The position numbers were made by a program, and so were the translations under genes. This document shows positions 39,559-48,698 of a stretch of 64,000 bases of DNA, piece after piece (position 1 is the first letter of the stretch; each line of letters opens with the position of its first letter). Source of the stretch: Maribacter antarcticus DSM 21422 (GTDB lineage Bacteria; Bacteroidota; Bacteroidia; Flavobacteriales; Flavobacteriaceae); assembly GCF_000621125.1 (NCBI RefSeq), contig NZ_JHZC01000007.1:248001-312000 (forward strand), read 5' to 3'. A model generated the notes under the pieces. The model was given only the letters and a program-made list of their open reading frames with translations. It searched no databases and had not been told where the DNA came from.

Positions 39559-42381
39559 ATGAAACGAAGAAACTTTGTTAAAACCAGTATAGCTGCTACA
39601 TCGGGAGCATTTTTTGTCAACTCAATTTTTGGATGTGTAAATCCGGCTTTGGAAACCGGTTCCCTTGACGAGATTTATCGAGGTTTTCAAAATCCGCCGG
39701 TTGATTCACGAGTCTTTGTACGTTGGTGGTGGAACGGCAACCGGCTTACGAAAAAGGAGATTTTACGAGAACTTGATGTAATGAAAGCTGCCGGAATAGG
39801 TGGTGTTGAAATCAATCCGATTGCATTTCCTCGTGATACCGATCCGGTGGGGTACAAAGCCCTAACCATTTTTGAAGATGATTGGCTGGATATGTTGCAA
39901 ACAGCACTTGAGGGAGCAAAGGAACGAGGCATTATCTGCGATATGATTGTTGGTTCAGGTTGGCCTTTTGGTGGCGAGTTTCTGAAAAAAGAGGAGCAGT
40001 CGCAAATGGTAACTATCGAAACCATTAATTTAAAAGGAGGGGAGAATTATAAATTCAAAATAAATGAATTACTGGATAGAGTAAATCCCAATGTTCATTC
40101 GAAAAATAAAACCGTTTATAAAGATCTGTTAATGGCACGTTTACTTCCAAAAAATTCAACCGAATTTGTTGAGGGAGAAAATTTGATGCAAAGCATAAGT
40201 AACGAAGAACTTTCTGTTGATGTGCCGGAAGGTAGTTTTGTTTTGTATTATGTGGTAAAACTTACCGGATATATGGCGGTTATTAACGGTGCTCCTGGGG
40301 CAGGCGGACCGGTGTTAAATCATTATAGTAAAGAGGCCACCGAAGGATACCTGAATAAGGTTTCCGGGCATATTTCCGGTAAAATCGGAAATATGGGAGA
40401 CTACATTCGAGCCATGTTTTGCGACAGCATGGAATTGGAAGGCGCCAATTGGAATGACGATTTACCTGCTGAGTTTGAGAAAAGAAGAGGCTACTCTTTG
40501 ATTCCCTATTTACCTTTTGTCCTAAAAAAAGTGGGGCACATGGGAAATCCGTTGGATGAGGAATATGGGACAAAATTACCGGAGGAGGTTACAGAACAGA
40601 TTAAGCGCGTTGATTTGGATTTTTACCAAACCAGGATTGAACTGTTTAAGGAACGCTTTATCGATACTTTTAACGACTGGTGTCATCGCAACCATGTAAA
40701 ATCCAGAATGCAGGCATACGGCCGTGGCATGCATCCGCTAGAAGCAAGTATGGAGATTGATATTCCAGAGTGCGAAACCTGGTTGTTTAAAGATGTAGGC
40801 AGGGAATATCCCGATACAGGTTTAGCTGGCAGAGCACCTAGGATGTGTAATAAATATGTTTCGTCGGGAGCCGCATTGGCAGGGAAAAAGATTGTAAGCT
40901 GTGAAGAGATAACAAATACCGCCATGGCGTTTATGGCAACGCTCGAAAACATAAAGGTTGCCGGAGACCAAAGCAATATTTCGGGGGTGAACCACTCCAT
41001 TTTACATGGTTTTAATTATTCGCCACCAGAGGCTAAATTTCCAGGCTGGATTCGTTATGGAGCTTATTTTAACGAACGAAATACCTGGTGGCCGTATTTT
41101 AGAAAATGGGCAGATTACAAGGCCCGGATTTCATATGTACTACAAAATGCCACCCCTCAGGCTAATGTTGCCATTCTTCAGCCCCTTACGGATTTATGGT
41201 TAAAGCATGGTCCGCAGCGTGATCCCTTTCCGCAAAAATGGTATCCCGAATATCAAAATAACCTTTGGGAAGCCATCCATCAAAATGGTGGAGGCTGTGA
41301 TTATGTAAGCGAAAACATTATCAATAATGCTACTTTCAAAAAGGGTAAAATGATATATAATGAACGTAGTTATTCTACCCTGCTGCTCCCCGAAATAGAA
41401 ACCCTGGATTTAAAAACTGCCCAATCATTAGCTGATTTTGTGGAAGACGGTGGAAAAATTGTCTTTATCGGAAAGAAACCATACAAATCGCCGACGTATA
41501 TAAACGGCGATGCCAGTGATGAGGCTATTAAAAACATTGTGAATGATTTAATAAAAACTAATAATGGGATTGTATATCCTTCACCGACCGGTGATGTGAT
41601 TCAGTGGTACGGAGAATTACAGAATGAAATTGGTCTCAGACCTTATGTGAGATTTGACAAAACACATAAATATTTAAGCCAATCGAATTACCTGATTGGA
41701 GAGCATTGTCTGTTTTTTATTGTCAATTCAAGTTTGTCGGAACACATATCGGTGAAGGCCGAATTTCAAGTGAAAGAAAAACTCCGTCCCTGGATATGGA
41801 ATCCCGAAACAGGAGAAAAATTGCTTTATCCAACGAATGGAAGCAACAATAAAATTCAACTGGAACTTCCACGTGCTACCTCAGTAATGATTGTATTCGA
41901 GTCAGAAATAGAAGGAGAACAATTCCAGCCAATGAATTTCAACCAGCAGGAAAAGGAATTAGTCGGAGCATGGCAATTGCAGTTAAATCACATAAACGGG
42001 GAAAAGCAAAAGTTGGAATTAAATTCATTGACAAATCTGATCGAAATTAAGGAGACAAAAGAATTTGCAGGCGAAGTTATTTACGAAAAAACAATAAATA
42101 TCGACTCAAACAATTACCAAAAACTCGATTTGGGAGATGTTCAGGGAGTTTCAGAACTGACTGTAAATGGTAAACTTATCGGAACCAAGTGGTATGGGGC
42201 TCATGTTTATAACATTAAAGATGTCCTGAAAAAAGGGAAAAATAATATGTCAATTAAATTGATCACCATCACCGGGAATTATATGAAAAGTTTAAAGGAT
42301 AACCCGGTTGCAATGGGCTGGACAAGACATCAGGATTATTATCCGATGGGGATTATGGGGCCGGTCCGTATGATTAAATAA
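39559..42381 (+). CDS. GH106-type glycoside hydrolase (alpha-L-rhamnosidase-like)
   Basis: This is a 940-residue exported protein with a Tat-like/lipoprotein start (KRRNFVKTS, then a lipobox-like FGCVN). The catalytic region shows the GH106 hallmark VRWWWNGNRLTKKEILRELD and the YIRAMFCDSMELEGANW segment with candidate acidic residues. The C-terminal third has a galactose-binding-like beta domain. GH106 enzymes release L-rhamnose from plant or algal polysaccharides. It stands alone, downstream of the katG repeat and upstream of palindrome A, with no sugar-uptake (SusCD) genes next to it. Confidence 0.88.
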   Translation: MKRRNFVKTSIAATSGAFFVNSIFGCVNPALETGSLDEIYRGFQNPPVDSRVFVRWWWNGNRLTKKEILRELDVMKAAGIGGVEINPIAFPRDTDPVGYKALTIFEDDWLDMLQTALEGAKERGIICDMIVGSGWPFGGEFLKKEEQSQMVTIETINLKGGENYKFKINELLDRVNPNVHSKNKTVYKDLLMARLLPKNSTEFVEGENLMQSISNEELSVDVPEGSFVLYYVVKLTGYMAVINGAPGAGGPVLNHYSKEATEGYLNKVSGHISGKIGNMGDYIRAMFCDSMELEGANWNDDLPAEFEKRRGYSLIPYLPFVLKKVGHMGNPLDEEYGTKLPEEVTEQIKRVDLDFYQTRIELFKERFIDTFNDWCHRNHVKSRMQAYGRGMHPLEASMEIDIPECETWLFKDVGREYPDTGLAGRAPRMCNKYVSSGAALAGKKIVSCEEITNTAMAFMATLENIKVAGDQSNISGVNHSILHGFNYSPPEAKFPGWIRYGAYFNERNTWWPYFRKWADYKARISYVLQNATPQANVAILQPLTDLWLKHGPQRDPFPQKWYPEYQNNLWEAIHQNGGGCDYVSENIINNATFKKGKMIYNERSYSTLLLPEIETLDLKTAQSLADFVEDGGKIVFIGKKPYKSPTYINGDASDEAIKNIVNDLIKTNNGIVYPSPTGDVIQWYGELQNEIGLRPYVRFDKTHKYLSQSNYLIGEHCLFFIVNSSLSEHISVKAEFQVKEKLRPWIWNPETGEKLLYPTNGSNNKIQLELPRATSVMIVFESEIEGEQFQPMNFNQQEKELVGAWQLQLNHINGEKQKLELNSLTNLIEIKETKEFAGEVIYEKTINIDSNNYQKLDLGDVQGVSELTVNGKLIGTKWYGAHVYNIKDVLKKGKNNMSIKLITITGNYMKSLKDNPVAMGWTRHQDYYPMGIMGPVRMIK

Positions 42382-42395
42382 TTAGATATAAACCA

Positions 42396-42540
42396 CCCTA
42401 ACAAGCGGTCATAAGTAAGGCAGGGGAATGTGTTAAATTTGAAATTGAAAACATGTAACAAACGGTGTTGCAGTTTGATAAGTTGTAGCTTAAAAATCCC
42501 GCACTACTGATACCGCAGGCCGTTATGGGCAATTAACACA
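42396..42540 (+). repeat. intergenic palindromic element A (attC-like)
   Basis: A roughly 145-bp intergenic element starts with CCCTAAC, 14 bp after the GH106 stop, and ends with the box GTTATGGGC (42532-42540). The outer regions CCCTAACAAGCGG and GGCCGTTATGGG are partly inverted copies. The inner sequence TCCCGCACTACTGATA (42497-42512) occurs also in element C (TCCCGCACTACTTATA at 48004-48019). The arrangement resembles an integron attC site, but the pairing is weaker than in element F. Confidence 0.5.
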
Positions 42541-42608
42541 TACGGTCGGAGCAAGCTGAAAATAGAACTCAAACAGGCATAAGCATTTAGAAATAAGTTG
42601 CAGTAAAA

Positions 42609-43331
42609 ATGAAAAGAACTATACTTTACTTAATTGGAATCCTAAGCGGATTATTATTTAGTGTAACATCGTGTAATAAAGATTGTGATACGAATCCACA
42701 ACAAAACACTAATACACTGCAGACCTTAGTTACACGAACTTATACAGGTGTACTTGTTGGCTCAACAGGGGCTTATGAATTGAATTTAATTGAAAATGGT
42801 GCAATCGCTTCTGTTGTATTTGATGACGAAACTTATAATTTGTATTCTAACGAAACTTTAGAAAACAGTCAAAGTTTAACATTAAGCGATGGTTCTATTT
42901 CATTAACTGTCGAAGTTGATGAAAATGGAGATAACCCAGCAATATCATTTACAATTCCAGGACATAATATTGAAGCAACCATAGTTTTATCAAATCAAAC
43001 GAATCCAAATCGAAATTATATTGGATCAACAGAAAGTGTTAGTCCTAGTGAAGCAAAAGTTTACAGAACAACGTTTAACCTTACTCTTCACGATGGCAAT
43101 AAATGGACAGGTATTGAAAGAGTTGATTTAGATATTGACCCTGGTAATCCTAACCATCAAAGTGCTCAAGGGCAAACTATAAAAGTTGATGGAACTTTTA
43201 TAGAAAATGAGAGTACTGTTATCTTAACTAGGAGTAATTCTATTTATACTCTATACAAAGTTAGCGATGAGTTGAAATTATATCAAGCCGCTGGTGGCAC
43301 GTTTGAAGTTATGCTGACTCAAGTAAATTAA
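42609..43331 (+). CDS. lipoprotein of unknown function
   Basis: This is a 240-residue lipoprotein with a clear signal (residues 1-22, VTSC lipobox), followed by Asn/Thr-rich linker and beta-rich sequence (NLIENGAIASVVFDD, SISLTVEVDENGD, FNLTLHDGNKW, GTFEVMLTQVN). No known domain is recognised. It lies alone between two palindromic elements (A before, B after), which fits a single-gene cassette. Base composition looks more A+T-rich than in the GH106 gene. Confidence 0.75.
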   Translation: MKRTILYLIGILSGLLFSVTSCNKDCDTNPQQNTNTLQTLVTRTYTGVLVGSTGAYELNLIENGAIASVVFDDETYNLYSNETLENSQSLTLSDGSISLTVEVDENGDNPAISFTIPGHNIEATIVLSNQTNPNRNYIGSTESVSPSEAKVYRTTFNLTLHDGNKWTGIERVDLDIDPGNPNHQSAQGQTIKVDGTFIENESTVILTRSNSIYTLYKVSDELKLYQAAGGTFEVMLTQVN

Positions 43332-43337
43332 AAAACC

Positions 43338-43409
43338 CAATAACAAAAGCTAAGAAAACAGAACCTCCCTTCGGGACGGCGCTATTCCTTAGCTTAGTCG
43401 TTGTAAGCA
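43338..43409 (+). repeat. intergenic palindromic element B (attC-like)
   Basis: A compact imperfect palindrome directly follows the lipoprotein gene. Perfect 8-bp arms AAGCTAAG (43347-43354) and CTTAGCTT (43388-43395) surround a second, G+C-rich hairpin (CCTCCCTTCGGGACGG). The ends are AATAAC on the left and GTTGTAAGCAA on the right. This is the AAC/GTT-ended layout of an attC-like site. Confidence 0.55.
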
Positions 43410-43419
43410 ATTTTGGACC

Positions 43420-43539
43420 GTCCTGAAATATGACCACACAATTACAAAAGGAGCAATAGATGTAATAGGAGCAGAAATAATTATGAAGAGCACTATTGGA
43501 AATGGAACCTCTGTTACTCTTAACATTCCAAAAACTTAA
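43420..43539 (+). pseudogene. C-terminal remnant of a histidine kinase
   Basis: The frame ending at TAA 43537-43539 encodes IGAEIIMKSTIGNGTSVTLN-type sequence (GNGTSVTLNIP at the end). This matches the last strands of the HATPase domain of NarX-like kinases, in the style of IGGxxxxxSxxGxGTxxxxxIP. Nothing of the rest of a kinase lies upstream, as element B comes directly before. It is therefore a truncated 3' fragment. A sequence like an IS end also overlaps its left edge. Confidence 0.5.
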
Positions 43540-43548
43540 ATAAGCAGT

Positions 43549-43813
43549 ATGTATAGAATAATAATTATAACAGATAGAAGAAGTTTACGATACTCTCTTA
43601 ATGGAAGGTTATAGTGTTTTCCCGGCTGAAAGTGAATTTTGTTTTATAGAAGACATTAAAAAACAGATGCATCCAGAAGTTTTAAAACTATACCCTAGTG
43701 CAGAGTTACCTCATTTAAAATCAGAAATAAAAAGTAAAAAGATATGTGAAATTATCAATAATCCTGTTGGATTAATTCTTAACAGCCACTTTTTGAGTAG
43801 CTCTATGTATTAA
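43549..43813 (+). pseudogene. degraded response-regulator-like region
   Basis: An ATG at 43549, 9 bp after the kinase remnant, opens MYRIIIITDRRSL and stops at 43612-43614, which looks like the first strand of a receiver domain. In another frame, a 70-codon ORF from 43601 begins MEGYSVFPAESEF and continues with a Lys/Ser-rich sequence to 43813. The region is probably a decayed two-component gene, broken by frame changes. I cannot reconstruct a whole gene. The 70-codon ORF may be chance. Confidence 0.35.
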
Positions 43814-43848
43814 GAGTTTTATCATAAATCAAAATACAATATTGTAAA

Positions 43849-46164
43849 ATGAGAGAAAGATCGCGAAACGAGAGGAAGGCGCACTTTTTGGAAACGATTA
43901 ATGCGTTCGGTTCTATACTAATGCGGACTAGTTCGACGCAAGAGTCCGCTTGGTGTGTTGCGAAGCACGCCGTTGGAGAGTTAGGATACATTGATTGCAT
44001 TATTTACTTGATCAATGATGATGGAGAACTTTATCAATGTGCAGCTCACGGAAATAAAAATCCCACTGCACAAGATGTTCTGAACCCTATTAAATTGAAA
44101 ATGGGTGAAGGTATTTGTGGACACGTTGCCCTCACAGGAGTAAGTGAGATTATTGCCAACACTTCAAAAGACCCAAGATATATAGTTGATGATGAAGATC
44201 GACATTCAGAGATAACGGTGCCTATTCTTTCGGATGGCCTTGTAATCGGAATTATCGATTCTGAGCATCCAGAGAAAGATTACTTTTCAAATCATGACTT
44301 GGATATATTGAATACGATAGCATCTATGCTATCTTTCAAAATTTCTCAATCAAAAGCAATTGAAGAACTGGCCATTATTAACAAAGAACTTGCCATTCAA
44401 AACGAAGAGAAACAAAAACGTGCAGACGAATTAGCCATTGCCAATACAGAACTTACCTTTCAAAATGAAGAGAAACAAAAACGAGCAGATGAATTAGCCA
44501 TTGCCAATACAGAACTTACCTTTCAAAATGAAGAGAAACAAAAACGAGAAAAGGAATTAACTCTTGCTAACAGAGAAAAAGAAAAACAAGCAAATGTATT
44601 AACCATCGCTGTCAAAGAGCTTGCCTTTCAAAACGAGCTAGAAAAGACCCGCATCGAAACAGAATCTATTGCTAAGGAATTGCGTCAGTTTATTGAAACG
44701 GCCAATGCGCCAATTTTTGGAATAGACAATAAAGGGTTGGTAAACGAATGGAACCAGACTTCTGAAAAAATTACTGGATTTAAAAAAGAAGACGTTTTAG
44801 GTCAAAATTTAGTTAAAAATTATATCACCAAAAATTACCAAGTTGCAGTAAAAAAAGTATTAGACAATGCACTAAAAGGTGAAGAAACTGCCAACTACGA
44901 GTTTCCGTTATTTACCAAAAGTGGTAAGCGTATAATGGTTTTACTCAACTCATCTACGCGTAGAAATGTAGAGGGTAAAATTATTGGAGTGCTAGGTGTA
45001 GGACAAGATATTTCTGAAATGGATAAACTGCGTACCCAATCAGAATCTGTTGCCAAAGAATTGCGCCAGTTTATTGAAACCGCCAATGCGCCAATTTTTG
45101 GCATAGATAATAAAGGTAGGGTAAACGAATGGAACCAAACTTCTGTAAAAATTACTGGATTTACAAAAGACGAGGTATTAGGTAAAAATTTGGTCGAAAC
45201 GTATATCACCCAAGATTACCAAAAACAAGTAAAAGAAGTATTAGACAATGCCCTAAAAGGACAAGAAACTGCCAACTACGAATTTCCGCTATTTACCAAA
45301 AAGGGACAACGTATAATGGTATTATTAAATGCATCTACACGTAGAGATACTGAGGGTAAGATTACCGGAGTGCTCGGGGTAGGACAAGATATTACCATTT
45401 TAAACGAATACAAAGAAAACTTAGAATCCAAGGTAGAATTCCGTACGCAAGAACTTCAAGAGTCCTTAGAACGTGAAAAGGAATTGGGCCAGCTTAAAAC
45501 TAGTTTTGTTTCGATGGCATCACATGAATTTAGAACACCACTCACATCGATAAGAGCCACTTCTGATGTGATTCTGAGGTACTTTGATAAGTTAAGTAAA
45601 GAGGATATTAACAAGCGTTTGATAAAGATTAAAAACGAAGTAAGTGACATGACCACCATACTAGAAGATATTTTAATTATTGGAAAATCTGATGCACAAA
45701 AATTAGACTATAATCCAGAACTTTTGGATATTATTTCTCTAATAAAAGACATCATTACTGAATACCAACTCAGTGAATTCAAAGACAGAGACATAATCTA
45801 TGATATCCCTTTACCTAAAATTATGATACAGGTAGATAAAAAATGGATTAAACACATGGTTCTTAATCTTCTTAGTAATGCACTGAAATATTCAAAAGAT
45901 GATACACGAGTTGAAATCAGCATTAAAAAAGAGCAGGACAGTGTTTCTTTTTGTTTTAGAGATCGTGGTATTGGCATTTCAAAAGAAGATATTAAACTAC
46001 TGCTTAGTCCTTTTCACAGAGGGAACAACGTAGGTGAAATTTCAGGCACAGGATTGGGATTATCTGTTTTACAAAAAGCAGTGGAGTTACATAAAGGTAA
46101 AATAGAGATTGAAAGCGAAATTAATATAGGCTCTAATTTTAAAGTGATTTTACCTGTTTTCTGA
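43849..46164 (+). CDS. GAF-PAS-PAS sensor histidine kinase
   Basis: This 771-residue kinase has no membrane segment. A GAF domain (about 15-165) is followed by a Glu/Lys/Gln-rich coiled coil (about 170-275) with near-exact 21-residue repeats, two nearly identical PAS units (about 275-401 and 402-528), HisKA with phospho-His559 in SHEFRTPLTSIRA, and HATPase with N box LNLLSNALKYS and G boxes DRGIGIS and GTGLGLS. It senses a cytoplasmic signal, probably through GAF or PAS. The next gene codes for a receiver-kinase partner. Confidence 0.92.
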   Translation: MRERSRNERKAHFLETINAFGSILMRTSSTQESAWCVAKHAVGELGYIDCIIYLINDDGELYQCAAHGNKNPTAQDVLNPIKLKMGEGICGHVALTGVSEIIANTSKDPRYIVDDEDRHSEITVPILSDGLVIGIIDSEHPEKDYFSNHDLDILNTIASMLSFKISQSKAIEELAIINKELAIQNEEKQKRADELAIANTELTFQNEEKQKRADELAIANTELTFQNEEKQKREKELTLANREKEKQANVLTIAVKELAFQNELEKTRIETESIAKELRQFIETANAPIFGIDNKGLVNEWNQTSEKITGFKKEDVLGQNLVKNYITKNYQVAVKKVLDNALKGEETANYEFPLFTKSGKRIMVLLNSSTRRNVEGKIIGVLGVGQDISEMDKLRTQSESVAKELRQFIETANAPIFGIDNKGRVNEWNQTSVKITGFTKDEVLGKNLVETYITQDYQKQVKEVLDNALKGQETANYEFPLFTKKGQRIMVLLNASTRRDTEGKITGVLGVGQDITILNEYKENLESKVEFRTQELQESLEREKELGQLKTSFVSMASHEFRTPLTSIRATSDVILRYFDKLSKEDINKRLIKIKNEVSDMTTILEDILIIGKSDAQKLDYNPELLDIISLIKDIITEYQLSEFKDRDIIYDIPLPKIMIQVDKKWIKHMVLNLLSNALKYSKDDTRVEISIKKEQDSVSFCFRDRGIGISKEDIKLLLSPFHRGNNVGEISGTGLGLSVLQKAVELHKGKIEIESEINIGSNFKVILPVF
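44398..44544 (+). repeat. 63-bp tandem repeat in kinase coiled coil
   Basis: Two full 63-bp units (44398-44460, 44461-44523) and part of a third run in frame, encoding 21-residue blocks with NEEKQKRADELAIANTELTF. A 21-residue period equals three heptads, so repeat number changes the length of the signalling helix without breaking its register. Confidence 0.9.
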
Positions 46165-46202
46165 CAGCCAATTAATCGAAATAAAATATACAAAAAACAC
46201 TT

Positions 46203-47303
46203 ATGAAAGAATCAAGAATTTTAGTCATTGAGGACACTAAGAGTATACTAAATGAACTTAAAGCCATCTTAATTTTTGAGGGAATGAAGGTGATTACTGC
46301 AGAAAATGGTCAAGACGGAATTGATAAAGCAAGAGAACACCTTCCTGATCTTATATTATGTGACATTATGATGCCAAAAAAAAATGGCTACGAGGTATAT
46401 GATGAAATAAAACAGGATTCCAATCTAATGCACACTCCCTTTTTATTCATTAGTGCAAAAGCTACTTCTGAAAATAGACGAGAAGGAATGATATTGGGTG
46501 CAGATGATTATATTACTAAACCTTTTGATGTTGACTTACTAATAAAATCTATTGAGACTCGTTTGCGCAAAGAGAAAAAAAGAAAGCAATCAGAAAAAAA
46601 CAAGTTTAAAACACTGCAATACAATATTAGTTGTGCTATCCCACATGAATTATTGACACCGCTAAATGGTATTATTGGGTTTTCAGGCATAATGAAAGAG
46701 CCCGACTTCGAGATAAACGAAGAGGAAGTTAGAAATTTTTCCTTGGCGATTTATGATTCTAGCAATCGACTATTAAGTACGATACAAAAATTTATTTATT
46801 ATACAGAAATTGAATTGCTACTCAATGATGACGAAAAAAAAGCGGTCTTAAAAGAAGAAATTGCTGAGAACGCAGAATTTGAATTAGAAGAACAAAGTCA
46901 TATTATAGCTAAAAAATTCAATCGAAAATCTGACATTGAAATAAATATTAAGTCTTTTAATGCCAAAATAAGTTCCTTTCATTTTGAGATAATTATTGCC
47001 AATATTTTAGACAATGCCTTTAAGTTTTCAAATAAGGGAGACAAAGTTACTGTTGAGGTAGAACTAAAAGATACCCTAGCTAATATTACAATCATTGATA
47101 ATGGAGTCGGTTTTGATGGAGTAACACTAGATGAAGTTGGAGCTTTCACACAGTTTAACCGATCAAAGATGGAGCAACAAGGTTTAGGACTTGGATTGAT
47201 CACTAGTCAAAAACTTATAAACTGCTATGATGGAGAATTGAGTATAAGTAAAAACGAGCCTAAAGGAAGCCGTGTTAAATTATCGTTTTTGATAGCTGAA
47301 TAA
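46203..47303 (+). CDS. receiver-histidine kinase hybrid, no output domain
   Basis: This 366-residue protein begins with a receiver domain (about 1-125; phosphoacceptor Asp in LILCDIMMPKKNG, Lys in DDYITKPFD). A linker and a HisKA-like segment (ISCAIPHELLTPLNGIIGF) follow, then a HATPase domain with LDNAFKFSNKG, DNGVGFD and GLGLGLIT. No DNA-binding or enzyme output domain is present. It starts 38 bp after the kinase gene and is likely its phosphorelay partner. Confidence 0.88.
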   Translation: MKESRILVIEDTKSILNELKAILIFEGMKVITAENGQDGIDKAREHLPDLILCDIMMPKKNGYEVYDEIKQDSNLMHTPFLFISAKATSENRREGMILGADDYITKPFDVDLLIKSIETRLRKEKKRKQSEKNKFKTLQYNISCAIPHELLTPLNGIIGFSGIMKEPDFEINEEEVRNFSLAIYDSSNRLLSTIQKFIYYTEIELLLNDDEKKAVLKEEIAENAEFELEEQSHIIAKKFNRKSDIEINIKSFNAKISSFHFEIIIANILDNAFKFSNKGDKVTVEVELKDTLANITIIDNGVGFDGVTLDEVGAFTQFNRSKMEQQGLGLGLITSQKLINCYDGELSISKNEPKGSRVKLSFLIAE

Positions 47304-47468
47304 AAAACGGTATAGTAACAATAGGTATGGTGCATTTTACAATGAAAGACCTAAAAATAAATATTATAGCAAAAAATACCATTTACAGCGAGTTGAATAG
47401 GAAGTATTATAAAATACCAAACGCAGCATATTTAATTTTTTGTAAACAATAGCTCAAAAAGCGAAAAG

Positions 47469-47657
47469 ATGGATAAATTATTGAAAAGCAATATTTACAC
47501 AGATATTATTTGGCTACTAATTGGTGTTATTGGAAGTCTATATTATTTCTTTAAACCTAGTTATTGGACATGTGCCATTTTCTCATTTCTCGCTGTTTTA
47601 TACCTAGTCAAAATAATCAATAACTTAATCCAAAAGAATGGTTCAAATTCCGAATAA
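47469..47657 (+). CDS. small two-helix membrane protein
   Basis: This is a 62-residue protein with two hydrophobic segments (about 10-27 IIWLLIGVIGSLYYFF and about 33-52) and a polar C terminus ending GSNSE. It starts with an ATG preceded by an A/G-rich stretch. No family is recognised. It lies 165 bp after the receiver-kinase gene, in a region that has no other gene up to the IS110 relic. Confidence 0.5.
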   Translation: MDKLLKSNIYTDIIWLLIGVIGSLYYFFKPSYWTCAIFSFLAVLYLVKIINNLIQKNGSNSE

Positions 47658-47863
47658 ATTGTAAGCTAAAAAAGCAAGTTTGTGAACGAACGAACCACTC
47701 TATCGAAATCTTTCTACAGATGCATTATTACGCAAATTTGCGCAAATGGACTTCAATCAGAGGCAAATTTTACGCAGAACTTTAATCGGACTGAAAAATA
47801 ACGGAATTTGACGTGCTTACTCAAACGTGTAGAAACTGATTACAACAGAAGCTATAAGTAATG
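47658..47863. other. intergenic stretch with no gene seen
   Basis: Together with element C this makes a 399-bp gap without a coding region. I see no ORF of convincing composition, no terminator and no RNA signature here. A short repeat-like run (ACGCAAATTTGCGCAAATGG) is palindromic but has no known role. Confidence 0.4.
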
Positions 47864-48030
47864 TGGGCTAAGTGCTAAATCGAAAGGTTTGTGTATTTTG
47901 ATAAGGTTGAAAAACCTTTAGAATTTTACTTTAGACTAGAAAAAATAAATTAAAATAAAAAGATTTCGCTGAGCGTTATGGCGCGTGGAAATTGCTTCTC
48001 TACTCCCGCACTACTTATAAGCACTGTGTC
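47864..48030 (+). repeat. intergenic palindromic element C (attC-like)
   Basis: A roughly 165-bp element begins at GGGCTAAGTGCTAAATCG and ends at TATAAGCACTGTG, partly inverted ends. Its internal TCCCGCACTACTTATA (48004-48019) matches element A. A GCGTTATGGCG motif is at 47983. Its right end is cut by the left end of the IS110 relic, so the terminal GTT box of the other elements is missing. Confidence 0.45.
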
Positions 48031-48056
48031 AAAAAGTAAGTTTTTTCTTTAAATTT

Positions 48057-48384
48057 TCAAGAAACAAGTTGCTGTATCAAGTTGTTATTCTGCACAGCAA
48101 GAGCTTCATGCTTTTGCTGCTTTTTCTTTTCAAACCCTGCGTCGTAAACTTCTTCATTCTTCCACAAAGTGTACATGAGGATCAAGCACTTTCTCTGCAC
48201 TACTATTAAGGCAACTAATGGCTTTGCTTTCTTGGACTTCAATCTATTATAGAATTGTTTCAATGTCAGGTTACACGGAACACAAGTAATCGAAGGCATT
48301 TGTAAGGCCGCCCTGATGTGACTGTTTCCCTTTTTACTGTTTCTCGTTTCCCCCTTAAAATTACCAGACTCCCGTAATACGATA
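48057..48384 (-). mobile_element. IS110-family transposase, C-terminal relic
   Basis: A frame on the minus strand is open from the junction at 48384 to the stop at 48057 and encodes a classic IS110 C terminus: ESGNFKG, KKGNSHIRAALQMPSIT, and FYNRLKSKKAKPLVALIVV. The catalytic N-terminal half is absent. It is cut exactly where the katG copy begins. The element is therefore a dead remnant. Confidence 0.8.
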
Positions 48385-48698
48385 TCGCAACCGATTTTAT
48401 AGCAACATGAATCAAGGCGATGAACTTAGATCGTTTTGATTTGGCTTAAGTGACATCAAGTTTTTAATAGTATAATAAAGTGGCCTGTAATAAGGCCACT
48501 TTATTTGTCTACCGATAGCTGTGGCCCAGAAGAATCCAGCGTGCTAAAATGGATTAACTAGTCGTTTGTAAGCGCATATTATAGACATACTATAGCTGTA
48601 GTACCTTTCTGTTTCCTATAAATACTAGATTATGTATATCTTACTGCTATAAATGGAATATACGTACTAGCACGCATATTCAGTTGTTGGGCTTAATT
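48385..48698 (+). repeat. katG 3'-end direct repeat, copy 2
   Basis: This is the second copy of the 314-bp segment, with about 26 substitutions and no gap against 39223-39536. Its katG part is decayed: the Trp codon of the copy-1 sequence ATAGCAACATGG is TGA here, and Val/Thr codons are changed. It ends at the first codons of the DUF3857 gene. Confidence 0.9.
48474..48505 (+). terminator. duplicate katG terminator
   Basis: An exact copy of the terminator at 39312-39343, lying upstream of the DUF3857 pair, so it may insulate that pair from the IS110 side. Confidence 0.75.

Noticed and set aside
44398-44544. Short regular repeat as a CRISPR-like array
   Set aside because: The 63-bp units are contiguous, in frame and without spacers. 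They encode the coiled coil of the kinase.
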